Shown here in pieces: positions 42,861 to 55,364 of a DNA stretch of 64,000 bases; position 1 is the stretch's first letter; the number at the start of each line of letters is the position of its first letter. The DNA is taken from assembly GCF_042453785.1 (NCBI RefSeq), contig NC_091676.1:1123501-1187500 (forward strand), in the 5' to 3' direction. The stretch is from Malus domestica. Lineage: Eukaryota > Streptophyta > Magnoliopsida > Rosales > Rosaceae. The notes below the pieces were generated by a model. The model worked only from the letters and a program-made list of their open reading frames with translations, was not told where the DNA came from and ran no database searches. The translations under genes and the position numbers were made by a program.

Positions 42861-44678
42861 GTTTACCAAAGATAAAGATATGGCATTGTCTCATTTTCTT
42901 CGTAACTGCCACAACGAAGGCCGGACGGTGTATTTCACAGTGCTTCTGCTTCCTTGCTTCTTTCGTTCATCATGTAAAAAGTATGTAGTGTTATGAGAAG
43001 CTGTGCATTCGGATACTTTTCTCGCATTTGTTGTTGTAAAGCTGTAAATGTGTTTGTGCATGAAGTCCGAACTCGTTTCACCTCAGTTGATAATCGGCAG
43101 TCTTAAACGAGGGAAACCTCGTTCATGTCAGTTTCTCTTATGTCTGATTTGGTTTCACTTAGCAAATTGATGTCGTTTGATATACATCGGTGCATATGTT
43201 AAAAATCTGTTCATTGGTTTTGGATCCGCCGGAGTGGCGCAGTTGGTGGTGCCGGAAATTGAGTCCCCAAGCGAACATGTCCGGTGTGAATGGTTGGCTA
43301 GGCTCTCTTGTGTTGCTTTTCTTGGTAACTCGGCAGAATTCATACCTTAAGGCTTAAGTTGTCTTGTACGGTGTCGTTTGCTGTGTTTTATATGCTAACT
43401 TCTTTACATTTGTTCTCAAATGGAATCGTAACCCCGGCCGTCAATGATCCTCGTTTTCTGTCGTGCTTCTTGTTTGACTGCTAAGCTTGTTCTGTTACTG
43501 TCATATTTTCTTGGATCCACACCCATGTCTATGGCTAATGGGGTTCTTCTTCCTCCCTTGGCCCAGTAAAAGTAGAAAAATCGGTTAAATCATTAAAATA
43601 AAGGAAACTAATTAAAAGGGTTTGAAAATTTTGAGTTTTAACGAAAATAACAAAAAGGTGTTTGTAAGTGGTTTTTCGTTAAGTGAACAATAACAGAAGT
43701 TTTTTGTTAAAACTTCCTTAAAATAATTAAGGTAGTGGAGTAGATAGATGTGAACTTTATCAAGGTCCCGCACCATAAATTTTTTGTTCTTTATTAAAAA
43801 TATATATATATAGCAAAAGATGGCAAAGTCATGACAGTTTACTCTTTTCAAGGTTGCGACAACTATGAGAGGCATTTCAACTTTTTGTGACCACTATCGA
43901 GGAATTTATTAGCGTAAGAAATCGAACATAGATTCAGCTGTATGAAATACGAACTTGAAATTCTTCATAAACAAATCTAATAAGGGAGTTGAATAAGACA
44001 AACTAAAAATAACTTTATAATTTTTTGTAAGAAATATGTTACAAATGACGTGTCTAACATTCATTCATACGTTTTTGTCCATATCATGGACACTTTATTA
44101 ACGTCTGTCAATTCAACAACTCAAACATTAATAACTTAAGAAGAGTGAGATCTCGTCGTCGCTTTTGCGCTTCCTACAAAAGTCACCTGTATTTTATGCA
44201 GTAAGTGCAAAAGAGTGTAATAGTTCAACAAAAGTCCCATGAAAAATCTAGATGAAGAAATTAACGTGAAGACAAAATCATGGAGAAATTCAAGTGCAAA
44301 TCATTCAAAAATTATAATTGTAATTACTTGTATTTTATTAAAAAATAAAACGTAGTTGGGTTTTATCTGGTGGTGTACGCAGGGAAAGTACTAACGCGCT
44401 TGTTTAGCTGGAAATGCCGCTCAAAGGAGAAATGCTGTCGGAAGAAGAGGAAATAAGACTCGAGTCTCTGAAAATGTTTCAAGAGGGAATTCCATTGGAA
44501 GAGGGAAATTCAGAAAAAAAGAGAGAAAAGAAAGAGATTAAATAGATTATCCCGAACCCGCCGTCGCACGAACCATTTATGACGACCGTGTAGTGATACT
44601 CCTCAATCAACTAGAAGCCCTAAATTTTTGGATTTTTGCAAACTTGTAACGATGACTGATTGGAACTATTATTTGTAG
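42861..44678. other. Spacer, TPS to MACPF relic
   Basis: TPS 3' UTR to about 43090, then AT-rich spacer with a family B repeat (about 43605-43725) and a 43-codon ATG frame at 44413-44544 (MPLKGEMLSEEEEIRLESLK) of unknown meaning, possibly a gene fragment. Confidence 0.45.
43605..43725. repeat. Dispersed repeat family B, copy 2
   Basis: Matches copies at 24725-24875 and 53685-53835 through GAAACTAA, GTGGTTTTTCGTTAA-GTGAACA and GTTAAAACTTCC. Confidence 0.55.
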
Positions 44679-45831
44679 GATATAAGTGTGGTATGCTCTA
44701 AAAAAGGAGGCGATCCGCTAGCCGGCACCTACCGCGAGGGGCCTGACGGATCCATCAATGCCGGACGCGATTCAGTTTAGCTTCATTCCGATCACTTCTC
44801 TCCTCAAAGATGTGTCCGGTAAAGGTTTCTTGTCGCATGCCATCAACCTTTATCTTCGACGTAAGTTTAACTAATATGTAACACATTTTTGGTTCTTAAT
44901 CTAATGTAAACATAAGTTGAATTAGTTGATTAAGACAGACCACATTTTTCCTTTTGTATCTTAATTTGAATCTAGTTTATTAACTAGGCTTATTTTTAGC
45001 TACGCCCTGTAACTCCATTTGATCTCATTTTGTACACAGTAACTCAAAACTCACAACTTTACTCCTTGAAACTCAAAATTTATTCTACTTTGACTTGTGT
45101 ACTCTCTTTTTTGTCCCTGAAACTTATAGGTCAACATACTTGGGACCCAAAACCCTAGAAGACAATGCCACATGTGCAATAAATTTGATTATAAATCTCT
45201 ATTACGCGTTAACATTCAACAATAAGACCATATTAAGTTTAAAAGAAATTGAAGAGATGAAAAAAATAAAAATGAATTTGATTAGCCTGGCGCAATAAAA
45301 TCAAATCCACATAAGAAATTACAGATCTAAGGCAATGTTGAGTGATTTTTGAGTTTTATAGATACGACTTTCAAGTTTCAAGAGATAAAATGGGATCAAA
45401 ATCGAGTTTTAGATGGCAAAGTGGAGCGCACTATGAGTCTTAAGGAGTAAAGTAGTGAATTTTGAGTTACATGAAGTAAAGTGAGATTAAAATTGAGTTC
45501 CATAAGGCGTAGCTAAAAATAAGCGTATTAATTAATTAAGAAACTTGCTACAAACTTTTTTTTTGTTTTTTGTTTTTTTGTTTTTTAAGTTGTGTATGGG
45601 TTACGTGCAGACAAGCCTCCAATAGCTGATCTGCAATACTTTCTAGACTTTCAAGCCCACAAAATTTGGGCTCAGGTTCTGAATGAGCTGGCTCTAGGCC
45701 CAGCCTCAAATAGGGCAACTCAGTCCCCTGCAATCCACGTCTGCTTGCTGAGTCCTCAGCTATATGTAAAGACTGCACACGTTGGGGTTGCAAACAGGCC
45801 TGTCATAGGGATGTGCTTGTTTATATCTTGA
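44679..45831 (+). pseudogene. Relic of a MACPF-domain gene (CAD1/NSL1-like)
   Basis: Two exon-like fragments resemble plant MACPF proteins, which act in control of cell death and immunity. The first (44679 to about 44861) follows a TTTGTAG acceptor and shows VCSKKGG and IQFSFIPITSLL plus HAINLYL, and ends at a GTAAGT donor. The second (about 45590-45831) shows KPPIADLQYFLDFQ, WAQVLNELALGP and LYVKTAHVGVANRPV. Both occupy neighbouring positions in the family's C-terminal half. The rest of the gene is absent and the fragments look broken, so this is a remnant and not a working gene. A 537-base TIR element sits in the intron between them. Confidence 0.65.
44988..45524. mobile_element. Long-TIR MITE in the MACPF relic intron
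   Basis: The termini GCTTATTTTTAGCTACGCC (44988-45006) and its exact reverse complement (45506-45524) continue inward as a roughly 100-base inverted repeat containing GTAACTCAAAA and ACTTTACTCC. The interior is AT-rich without coding signal. Confidence 0.8.
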
Positions 45832-48800
45832 GGGCAGGAAAGCCAACAGGACCTACTACTTGTTGATCACGTTGAGAAATCACACCACATATATATAATG
45901 CAGCGGGCCGGATTCGGAATAGAAAGGATTAACAATTGTCAAATCCGATGAAGTGATAAACTGAATTTGTTGATCACGTTGAGAAACCCTAATAGTACAA
46001 CATTGTGAACGCTCTCTCTCATCACGAGTAGTGTTGAGCACGGCTGCACGGGTCGTGACCGGCGATTTTTTGGTGGATTCAGATCAGAGGGTATAGAGAT
46101 TGACTCCGGTTCAATTTGCGTCGTGAGGGAATCAAGTGGGTCGTGAGTTTGTTGATGAGTCGGTGGTTAAGGCCTGTTTTAATCCAATCCTAACCAGTTA
46201 AGTTTGTCTGCACCAAGTAATAGAAGAACAGCCCAACCTATCCAATTCAATCTTCACCCAACTAGTCCAAAATATGAATTTCAGCCTGTCTGCCACCCCC
46301 CACCCCCCAACGTGCCTAGGGTTTACATGCCCCTACTCCGTACGGTTGCCAAGATTTACTTAGTAATTTCGAGTACACAACCTACCTGCCTACCTACCTA
46401 CCTACCACTCTGGCCATATGCTAGGCAGTGTCTCATCAGCCATATGTAAATAAAGGGTCACTGCATGTGCTTAAACGTGAAAGCATGCAGTTGTTTCAGT
46501 CAAAATATATTCCTCACATCAACTATTGGATATTAACCAACGGAGCTATATTTTTATGTATTAATATTACAAAGCCAGAGCTATCGGGAATCTTTCATCT
46601 CCAACCTCGGACCTTATATTAGGTGCTGCATCCATGGTGATTGGTGAGGCCTAGGACCACTATATGCTTTACCAGATGAGCACCCATAAAATATGCATCA
46701 GGATCCTCGCCGGATCCATTCCCTAGGGATCCTGCAATTCTGTATGTTTACCGTATATCGTGCGATCAGTTTTTGTTAGGTATTATTTACATTTGAATTT
46801 TATATTTTATATTTTAAATGATTTCTGATCGCACGATATACGATGAACGGACAAGATTGTGGGATCCCTAGGGAATGGATCCGGCGAGGATCCTGGTCCA
46901 TCAAATATGTATACCCCTAACAAGTAGTATAGAACATATGACGCGTTATCTCAGTAACCGTTAATAATCTCGAAATCTAAACCCTAAATTAATTAAAAGA
47001 TGGACTAGCTAGATATGTCTCGTATGAAGGTCCTTGTTTTTACATTGTTGGGACGCTGGCTTACAGTTACTTAACCTGCTTCCTTAAAGTTAACAAATCT
47101 ACACACACACACACCATACATTATATGCTAATGATCTAATATTAACATACTGCACAAATACATCCACCGGAGAATAAAGTTATATCAGAGATATAACCTA
47201 AGAGATACCGTTGATATATGAGAGACTCACTACTAATACTACCGAGATATTTTGTGCTAAAACACTATATCTAATAATATGTGGTCAAGTTGAAAATAAT
47301 AGCGGTGATGTTGGTAATGTGGCATGCTAAACCTAAAAATTTATTAGCAATAGCTAAAAAGCAGACTGGGATAGCTTAAGGAAGAATATATATGTGTAAT
47401 ACAAATTGCCATCCATTTAATGTTATTGAGATCGATGCGAGAGTTCTGTCAATAGGTAGTAAAAAATGAAGAATGGCGCAAGGGTAAAATGAGATTAGTA
47501 CTTCAAGCTCTATGAAGCTGTCATGTCTTTTTAAGTTAAGCTCCCCATAATTATAGTATAGGGTGGTCCACAACCCTAGCTATCTAGCTCTTAATTTCAC
47601 TCTCACCAAATTGTCACTATATGTAATGATGATGGTCATCTATCTGGCCACATTTTTATATACTAAGTATTAATTTGTTTAAATACTTACTAATTAACGA
47701 AACCCAGCAAACCCTAACAGTGGTCCTCCATCATCTGAACATTTTATAGTATATAAATGTACGTAAGTATATATATACATACATTATACATATAGATGTA
47801 TTATAGCTCCTAAATCGACAATTAGACGGTATCTTAATTTACAAAGTCTTCTGCAGCATCTTTTGACGCAATGCTTTCGGGTATTTACATCTGCATGTTA
47901 CAGACATATAAATAAATAATAACCAACTTGAATATTTTTTTTCCAAGAACAATGCAGTTTTAAGTTTTAAGTGGGCTATAATTATGTTTGTGTTAACTTA
48001 TATACTGGGTTACATATAAATATGTCATATATGCAGTTCATTACATTGCCAATGCATGCTTTCAAGAAAAGGACTGCAAAAAAGATTAGATAAAAAAAAT
48101 TGAGTAAATTGTAGCAATTTCCCTCAACTAAAAATTCATTACTATTGGTCCCTAAATTTATCAAAATGTGTAGCTATAGTTTCTTTCGTCAATTCCGTCA
48201 GAATTCTATCAAAATGATTTATGTTGGAAAGACTATTTCTAGAATTGAGTTAAAGTTAAGAGACTATTTAGAGAAAATCATCATGATTAAGTAATTTGAA
48301 AACAAATTCTTGACAAAAGGTTTTTCACACTAATTGCAAATGCACGTTATATAGATTGATATGGATGGCCCTGCGAAAGATTTACTTTGCCCTTCATAGA
48401 TCACATGTAATTGGTAAGGATAATGATCGAGAGACTAAATTTGTAAACTAAATTTTATAAACTAAATGAAATAAAAGTTGATAATTGGATTATGACTTAA
48501 GAAAAACGTGTTCATTTATATTGGTGACACATCATTTATATTTAATTCGGTTTAGTTTAGTTTGGTTCGGTTTTTCAAACTTCTGAAACCGAAGCGGACT
48601 AATAACTTTCGATTTTGTTCGGTTTCTTCAAGTTCAATTTCGGTTTTGTCAATTTTGACCCGTGACCAATTCTTTTTTTTTTTTTTGGTTTTTTAAGCCC
48701 ACCCCTACCAAAGCAGAGGAAGACAAAATTGTCAAAGTAAAATAAGAGTGTACATTTTTTTTCTTTTTTTCCGAAGTCAAGGTAAATGATGAAAGTATGA

Positions 48801-49500
48801 TATTATCAGTTCAATTTCTAACCAGCCAATTTGCAGCAATACTAGTAGTTTACTACTGAAATCGTCTTAAAGTAAGAAAAACAATAACAAGACCTCAACT
48901 TCTTTTTCGTTTGTTTCTAGGAGCGAATTATAGACCACACAACGTGAAATTCCTACACTTCGATTCTTTTTTATATGTATAGATACTTTTTTATTTGTAG
49001 TTGGTCCCTATTAATATATCTTATGACTTATTGTCTTACTCTCATAACCACCGCAATTAGGGCATCAAATGACAAAAAGTGGTTGAAGTTACATTTTTAT
49101 TTTTACATTATAGCCGACGTTTCAAAACATTATAATTTAAGTGAAGAAGAGAGCACATTCCTCTAGTCAACTTGATTAGTTCGCATCTCTTTCTATAGAA
49201 GTCAACCTTGGGATAGTACATGTCAATTTCAGAATATAATTGAAATAATTACCATATATTTATGTAGAAGTCAGCCTTCTTTGGATTGGATCCATGTCAA
49301 TTTAACAATATAATCGAAATAATTATTCATATATTTATAACTAGCTAGGATTAATTAATATATGGCATGCATCTGTGGTGGTACCACCAAGTTGCATGAG
49401 CATTTGTTCACACCTTTAATTGTTCTATATAATACCACACCTACTGATCTTAGTCGTCACAAATCAAATCTACTTGCCTCTATAAGCTTCTAATATATAT
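45832..49500. other. Spacer, MACPF relic to SABATH gene 1
   Basis: AT-rich, with a MITE (46696-46902), a (CTAC)n stretch at about 46380-46406, a fragment at 48110-48185 related to the element at 12640, and T-rich tracts. From about 48335 the sequence is similar to that upstream of the second SABATH copy, so it is the promoter part of the duplicated unit. No gene seen. Confidence 0.5.
46696..46902. mobile_element. MITE family A, copy 2
   Basis: The arms CAGGATCCTCGCCGGATCC (46699) and GGATCCGGCGAGGATCCTG (ending 46895) are exact reverse complements; the interior matches the copy at 1183-1387 (ATTTCTGATCGCACGATA). A 7-base repeat AAATATG flanks it (46689-46695 and 46903-46909). Confidence 0.85.
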
Positions 49501-52500
49501 ATGGCAGAAGGGGGCAAAGGAACGTTGCAGGTTTCAGCTGTTTCCATGAATCTCAACGGAGATCGTGAAAATAGTGCGATACCGATCACAACTTCTTTGC
49601 CTATGAACGGTGGAAAAGGCACTTACAGTTACTTCAACAACTCCTGCAGCCAGGTATAATCATATGTATTTATGTTTTTTTTTTAAATATATATAATGCA
49701 TATCACGGATGCATGAAACCCTAGATACGTCAGGCATGACGTGGACTTTACCAATATTATTATAATCATGTGCATGCTAGACATACATTCTCCTACGCAC
49801 ATAGTCTAAGAAAATTTTAATCACCTAGATTTTAATCTAATAGCAGATTACAACAATTTTCTTAGGTCATGTAGTCAACGAGGACAGGCTCTATATACAT
49901 GCATGATAGTTTTTATATCAAGCTTCAGTTTGTGTTTTCATTTGTTGCTGGCAGAACCAACATAGGGGTACTGGTTGCAAATGACCCCAAAAAATTCAAA
50001 TAGATTCTAACCAAAAACAGTTTTTCTCCTCCAATGGTTTTAGCTTAACATTTTAGCACAAAATTATTAAAAAAATGATATTAGCCTTTTTTCATAATGT
50101 TTTAAAAAAAAAAATTTTATGTAGATTATTCTAATTTACTTTTATGAACATTTTAACCTAAAAATTTTTAAATCCGACAACACTAAACCTACCTCATTCT
50201 TACACATATGCACCACATGAAAGAACATGAAAAACCACACTACCTACCTGATTCTTAAACACAAATACATAGGTGGGTACAAAGAAAAAAAGAAAGAATT
50301 GTTTGACGAAAGTGGATTTTATGTGGATGTTTGAACAAATACATATATAGGTATTTATAGAGTTTCTAGAGGAATTTTGATTAATTTTTTTAATTGTTTT
50401 AGCCGTTGGATTTAATTTTACGTAAGATCTCTTGTTTTTACCCTTATATTTGCTCATATTCGATCTCAACCGTAAGATTTAATTTAATGTACTAATAAAT
50501 TTGATTTTTTTTAAAAAGATTGAATCTGAGCCAACGGTCCAACCTCGTGGATTGTCCCATAAAAAAATAGTCGTTGATATTTCCACAAGCGACCGACAAT
50601 GTCAGCATCTGGGTTTCAGCCACTAACATTGCCTCATTTTTCTAGGTTAATTTTGGCCCAAAAATAAATTTCAACCCAAAACTTTTTATAGCCTAATGAT
50701 TGGAGAAGCTTTGGGTGAGTTTAGAACATAAATTTTAAGTTTTAATACAACCATTACCATTGAGGTTGGTCTACTGCCTAAGGCAACAAAATAGGGAGAC
50801 CTTGAATGAATATTTTTTTTTAATTTAAACATATCAAAACTACAACCTTTCCATAATTGGGAAAGCTTTTTCAGTGGTCAATATTGTGACGAATCTACAT
50901 TGTATTGAAAATTAGTAGTTGAATAATAGCTTGGTTGTATACAATTAAAAATACATTTGATTCTAATGAATATATATTGTGATCCGATGTTTGTAAACTA
51001 TTTGAACGAAGGTATGCTAATTTTTTTTTTTTTTTTTTATAAATGATATTATCTATATAAGGGGTGAGGGAGTGGTTAAGCCTTACAATAGGCTAACAAT
51101 AATGTTGTTCAAATTCGTTTTTAGAGAGAATTGAACCTAAGACTTATCACTTATAAATAAAAAGAAATACAAATATATTATAGCACTAAATGTCAAGTAA
51201 GATCAATTTTTTAAAGTTCTTGTTTATGATCCCATAGTTGCAATTCCTGGCTCCGCCTCAAACCGTATGACGCCCATATATTTGCTACCTACAAGCCTAG
51301 CTAGCTAACTACATGCCCTACGATCTTGCCCTGTTTTTTTTCCTTAAATTCACACCAGAGAATAAAAGGCTAAAGAGAAGACTTCTGTATTTGGAGAGAG
51401 AGACACTTAATTTCTTTTTTTTTTCTTATATTTTTAAAATTTTAACAATGTATAATAGTTCCATCCAACTGCATATCGGGTTCTCCATTAACATTTTAAT
51501 ATGGGCTTTAAATTTAACAAGTCGAAATTGGTTTCTTTCCAATAAAGTTTGGATTCACCTCCACTACCCACATATTGGTTTATTAAAATGCTGGACGGAC
51601 AAATACAAAACCTTTGATTTTGTAATTTTTTTAATTAAGAGAATTGTTATTAGCATTTTTAAAATCTCAATTTGCACTCTAAACTTTATATAATTAAAAA
51701 GAAAAATACATTTGTGAAGAGTACTGTATAATGAAATTTTTGGAATGTTAATAGCAATTCCCTTAATTAATACTATTTTAGATACGAGCTTAACCAAGTT
51801 TGTTATAGAGCAGTATGCTCCCCTTTTGAAATCTATTTAACTTATTCTCTTTGTAATATAGATGAATTTTGTAATAGGTTAATAGAACCATTAATTTTGC
51901 AGAGACAGTGCACTGAGGATGAGAAGAGAAAATTCATTGAGGAAATTGAGCAGAAGCTTGATATGAAAAAACTCTTCTCCCTTTCAAACACCATTCGTCT
52001 TGCGGACTTGGGATGTGCCACTGGACCAAACACTTTCATGATAATTCAAGACATACTAGAAGCCATGCAACGCAAACACCAATCCCAATTATCCCAATCA
52101 TGTTTCAACGATGTTCAACATTCTGATGATCATCAAATGCCTGAATTTCAAGTCTTCTTTAACGACCAAGAGTCGAATGACTTCAACACCCTCTTCACCT
52201 CTCTCCCACAAGACAGGCAATACTTTGCAGCTGGCGTGCCCGGTTCTTTCCATCACCGTTTGTTTCCCGAGTCATCTATCCACTTTGTGCATACCTCATT
52301 ATGTCTCCACTGGATCTCTAAGTCGCCGGAAGTATTGCAAAACAAGGCCTCTCCGACATGGAACAAGGGCAGGATTCACCACACAAGTGCACCGGATGAA
52401 GTAGTTGAGGCTTATGCGTCCCAGTTTGTGGAGGACATGGAGAATTTTTTGAATGCTAGGGCCAAAGAGCTTGTGCCTGAAGGAATGATGGTAATGATCT

Positions 52501-53410
52501 TGGTAGGAATTCCCAAAGGGACGCCTTATTCAGAAATTCCAATGGGTATGATGTGCAATTGTTTATCGTCTAGCCTCATGGATATGGCAAAAGAGGTAAT
52601 ATTGATAACTCATTATAAGCTCCTATAATTTACATTAAAATTTATTAATAATCAACTTTGAGGTGTGTTAGGATATCACATAATGGACAAAAACAATGAA
52701 AGTAGAATTTCACATATTGGGGTTCTAATAGCGAAGAGAGGCCAATAAGTGTTTTCACCTGGAAATATAAGTGGATAGAACTTTTTCAATGAAACTGCAT
52801 TAAACAGGCAATAAAGCACGTTTATAGTGTCGGTTTATTGTATGTTTAATTAGTGTTCTCTAATAAAAAGTTTTATTTTTTATTGAAGCAAAACCATATT
52901 TTTTTACTTCTTTTTTCCCCCTCAAAGAGGAGATATTTTAGAGTATAAAACAATTGTTGTAATAAAATAGATTTGATAAAAAATAAGTTAATAGATAGAT
53001 CACCAGAAAAGAACAACTGCCTAACTTAACTGAAAATATATATGGTGCCATTTCTTTTCCTTCAACAGGGAATAATTGAAGAAAGTAAAGTGGATTCCTT
53101 CAACTTGCCATTTTATGCAGCCTCTCTAGAGGAGATGGAGGAGATATTAGAGAAAAACGGGTGTTTTAAGATAGAGAGAATGGAGTCGACAAACCCAGCA
53201 GCATATCTGAAAGGTGGTCCAGTTGACATACCAGCTTGGGTGACGAATGTGAGGGCTGCAATGGAGGGAATGTTTGCCAAACACTTTGGAAGTGAGGTTA
53301 TGGAAGAAATGTTTGGAAGATTGACCGATAAACTTGTAGACATTGCCGACCTCATAAACTCACGATGCGAAGTCAAAAGTCAGTTGCTTGCTGTTCTCAA
53401 GCGTAAATGA
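49501..53410 (+). CDS. SABATH carboxyl methyltransferase, copy 1
   Basis: Coding exons 49501-49653, 51903-52595 and 53069-53410; 395 residues. SAM-dependent SABATH enzymes methylate the carboxyl of salicylate, benzoate, jasmonate or related acids. Visible features: MNGGKGTYSY (36-45) and LADLGCATGPNTF (84-96) for SAM binding, FNDQESNDFNTLF, and SLCLHWIS with His187-Trp188 in the substrate pocket. Salicylate methyltransferases usually have Met at the His position, while jasmonate and several other SABATH enzymes have His, so the substrate is uncertain and salicylate is less likely. An N-terminal extension of about 30 residues precedes the usual start. Intron 1 is 2.25 kb and AT-rich with no clear element. 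The exon structure is shared with the broken copy downstream. Confidence 0.9.
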
Positions 53411-55364
53411 CTCTGACTGAAACTGGAAAGTAATGTTACTAGCTTCATGTTATTGAAGAAAATAAATATAAGCAAAAGGAGAGATGAATTTGGAATTCAT
53501 CATCAACTGGGAGTCTGGGACTCATGCTTTTGTGTACGTGTGTGACGTTAATATTCAGAAGCGTAAAATCCACTTTTGAGTGCTAGAAACAAGAAACCAA
53601 AGATAATGTATGAAGATAATTAATAAAAGTCTTTTTATATTAGCACCCCACAAAATGTTGAATGCACTCCATATTAAAATTTAAGGAAAACTAACAAAAA
53701 GTAAAAAAAAAAAAAAACTTCTCCTTTAACGAAAAACCCTTTTTAAAAGTATAGTGAATAGTGCCAGTTAAAGGTAAAAATTTGGTTTTTCGTTAAAAGT
53801 GAACTGTACCGGGAGAGTTTTGTTAAAACTCCATAAAATTTAATATTAAATAACTTATTTATCCTACTATGCAATGACAATTTTTACGTTATTAGGTTTA
53901 AAAAAAAATTATATATACACTCCAAATTACTTTTATATCTTCTTCAATTATCAAAATCCCTCCGACCCTCAATTGTTGAACAAAACTCTAACCAATGAAA
54001 CTACAAACATGTTGATTGAGAAAAATTATTTTTGACGAATGAAACACGAAATCGATGTTTCGGAAGTTTCACATGAGGTAAGACTTCATATTATTTATTG
54101 TTTTAGTGATTTTGATGACATCGATAATTATTTAATCTTACTTTTGATGCGTTATACAAGCTTCTATGTTCATATTCATCTTTTAGGGATCACAGAGATT
54201 ACATGAAGAATTAAACACTTACAATTACCACCAAATATTAAAAACAGACGACGTGGGTTTAAATGGTGGAATTGAAAACAACCCACATATGCTTTAAATC
54301 CCATGCGGCATCTTTTGTCAAAATTTTAGTTGGCATTTTTTGTCCAAATTAAAAGCTTTATAAGATTTAAGAAATGTGAGGTGTATAGAAAATATAAGGT
54401 GTATATTAAGAATGTGGGGTGTGAGGGTATTATGGGGAAGTATGTATGGGGTGTATTAAGATAATTTTTAATTAAAAAAACAAATATGGGATGTATTAAA
54501 TATGTAAGATTTATTTAATAATTTGTGGGATGTTAATATAATAAGCGTTAATAAAAATATCGAAATCGTAACTCAAAGCATACGAAATGCTCGTTATATA
54601 AATTGATATGGACGGCCCTGCAAAAGATTTGCCCTACATATATGGATTACATGTAATTTGTTTAAGTAAATGATTTGTTGATCATTTGCATCTAGGAGAA
54701 TAATAAAACTGGTTTTATTCATTTTTCCGAATTCCTTGTCAATTAAAATAAAAGATCGAGCACTTTGCAGTTGATGAGAAAAGTTGGGCTTTTTCAAACG
54801 TGCAGGAAGGACATGCGAGGAAGAGAAGGATAAATTAAAAAAGCCAAAGGAGGAGAAGAGTGCTTTTTTCTTTTATACAAGTCGAGGTAAAAAGCTAATC
54901 AAAGTGGAGAAAATTATATACCACAACGTGAAATCCGTACTCTTTGATTCTTATTTATACGTAATATAGATACAGTTTTTAACTAATAGTTGGTTCTTAT
55001 TTATATTTTTATGGCCGAGCATCTTATTTTAAATTTATCTAAATTATAGAGAATGAGATCCGAATTTACATGCAGATCAAAAAAAGATTACAATGCTCTA
55101 ACTAAATTGATTAGCACACATCTCCTTCTTTAATAGTCATCCTTCTTTGGATTCATGCATGTCAATTTCACATATAATTGAAATAATTATCGTATGTTTA
55201 TAACTAGCTAGGATATAAGACATGCATCTGTGGTGGTAGCACCACGTTTCATGCGCGCGCATTTGTTCACGCCTTTAATTGTTCTCTATAAGTCCACACC
55301 TACTGATCTTAGTTAGTCTTCAGAAGTCAAATTTACTTGCCTCTGTAAGCTTCTAATTAGATAT
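53411..55364. other. Spacer between SABATH copies
   Basis: 3' flank of copy 1, a family B repeat (about 53685-53835), AT-rich DNA, and from about 54590 a promoter segment similar to that at 48340-49500. The similarity includes TTGATATGGACGGCCCTGC and CATGCATCTGTGGTGGTA. Confidence 0.6.
53685..53835. repeat. Dispersed repeat family B, copy 3
   Basis: Contains GAAAACTAACAAAAAG, TTTGGTTTTTCGTTAAAAGT and GTTAAAACTCC in the same order as at 24725-24875. Confidence 0.6.

Noticed and set aside
43229-43300. tRNA-like start GCCGGAGTGGCGCAGTTGG
   Set aside because: It has an A-box-like sequence, but there is no B box at the right distance and no cloverleaf.
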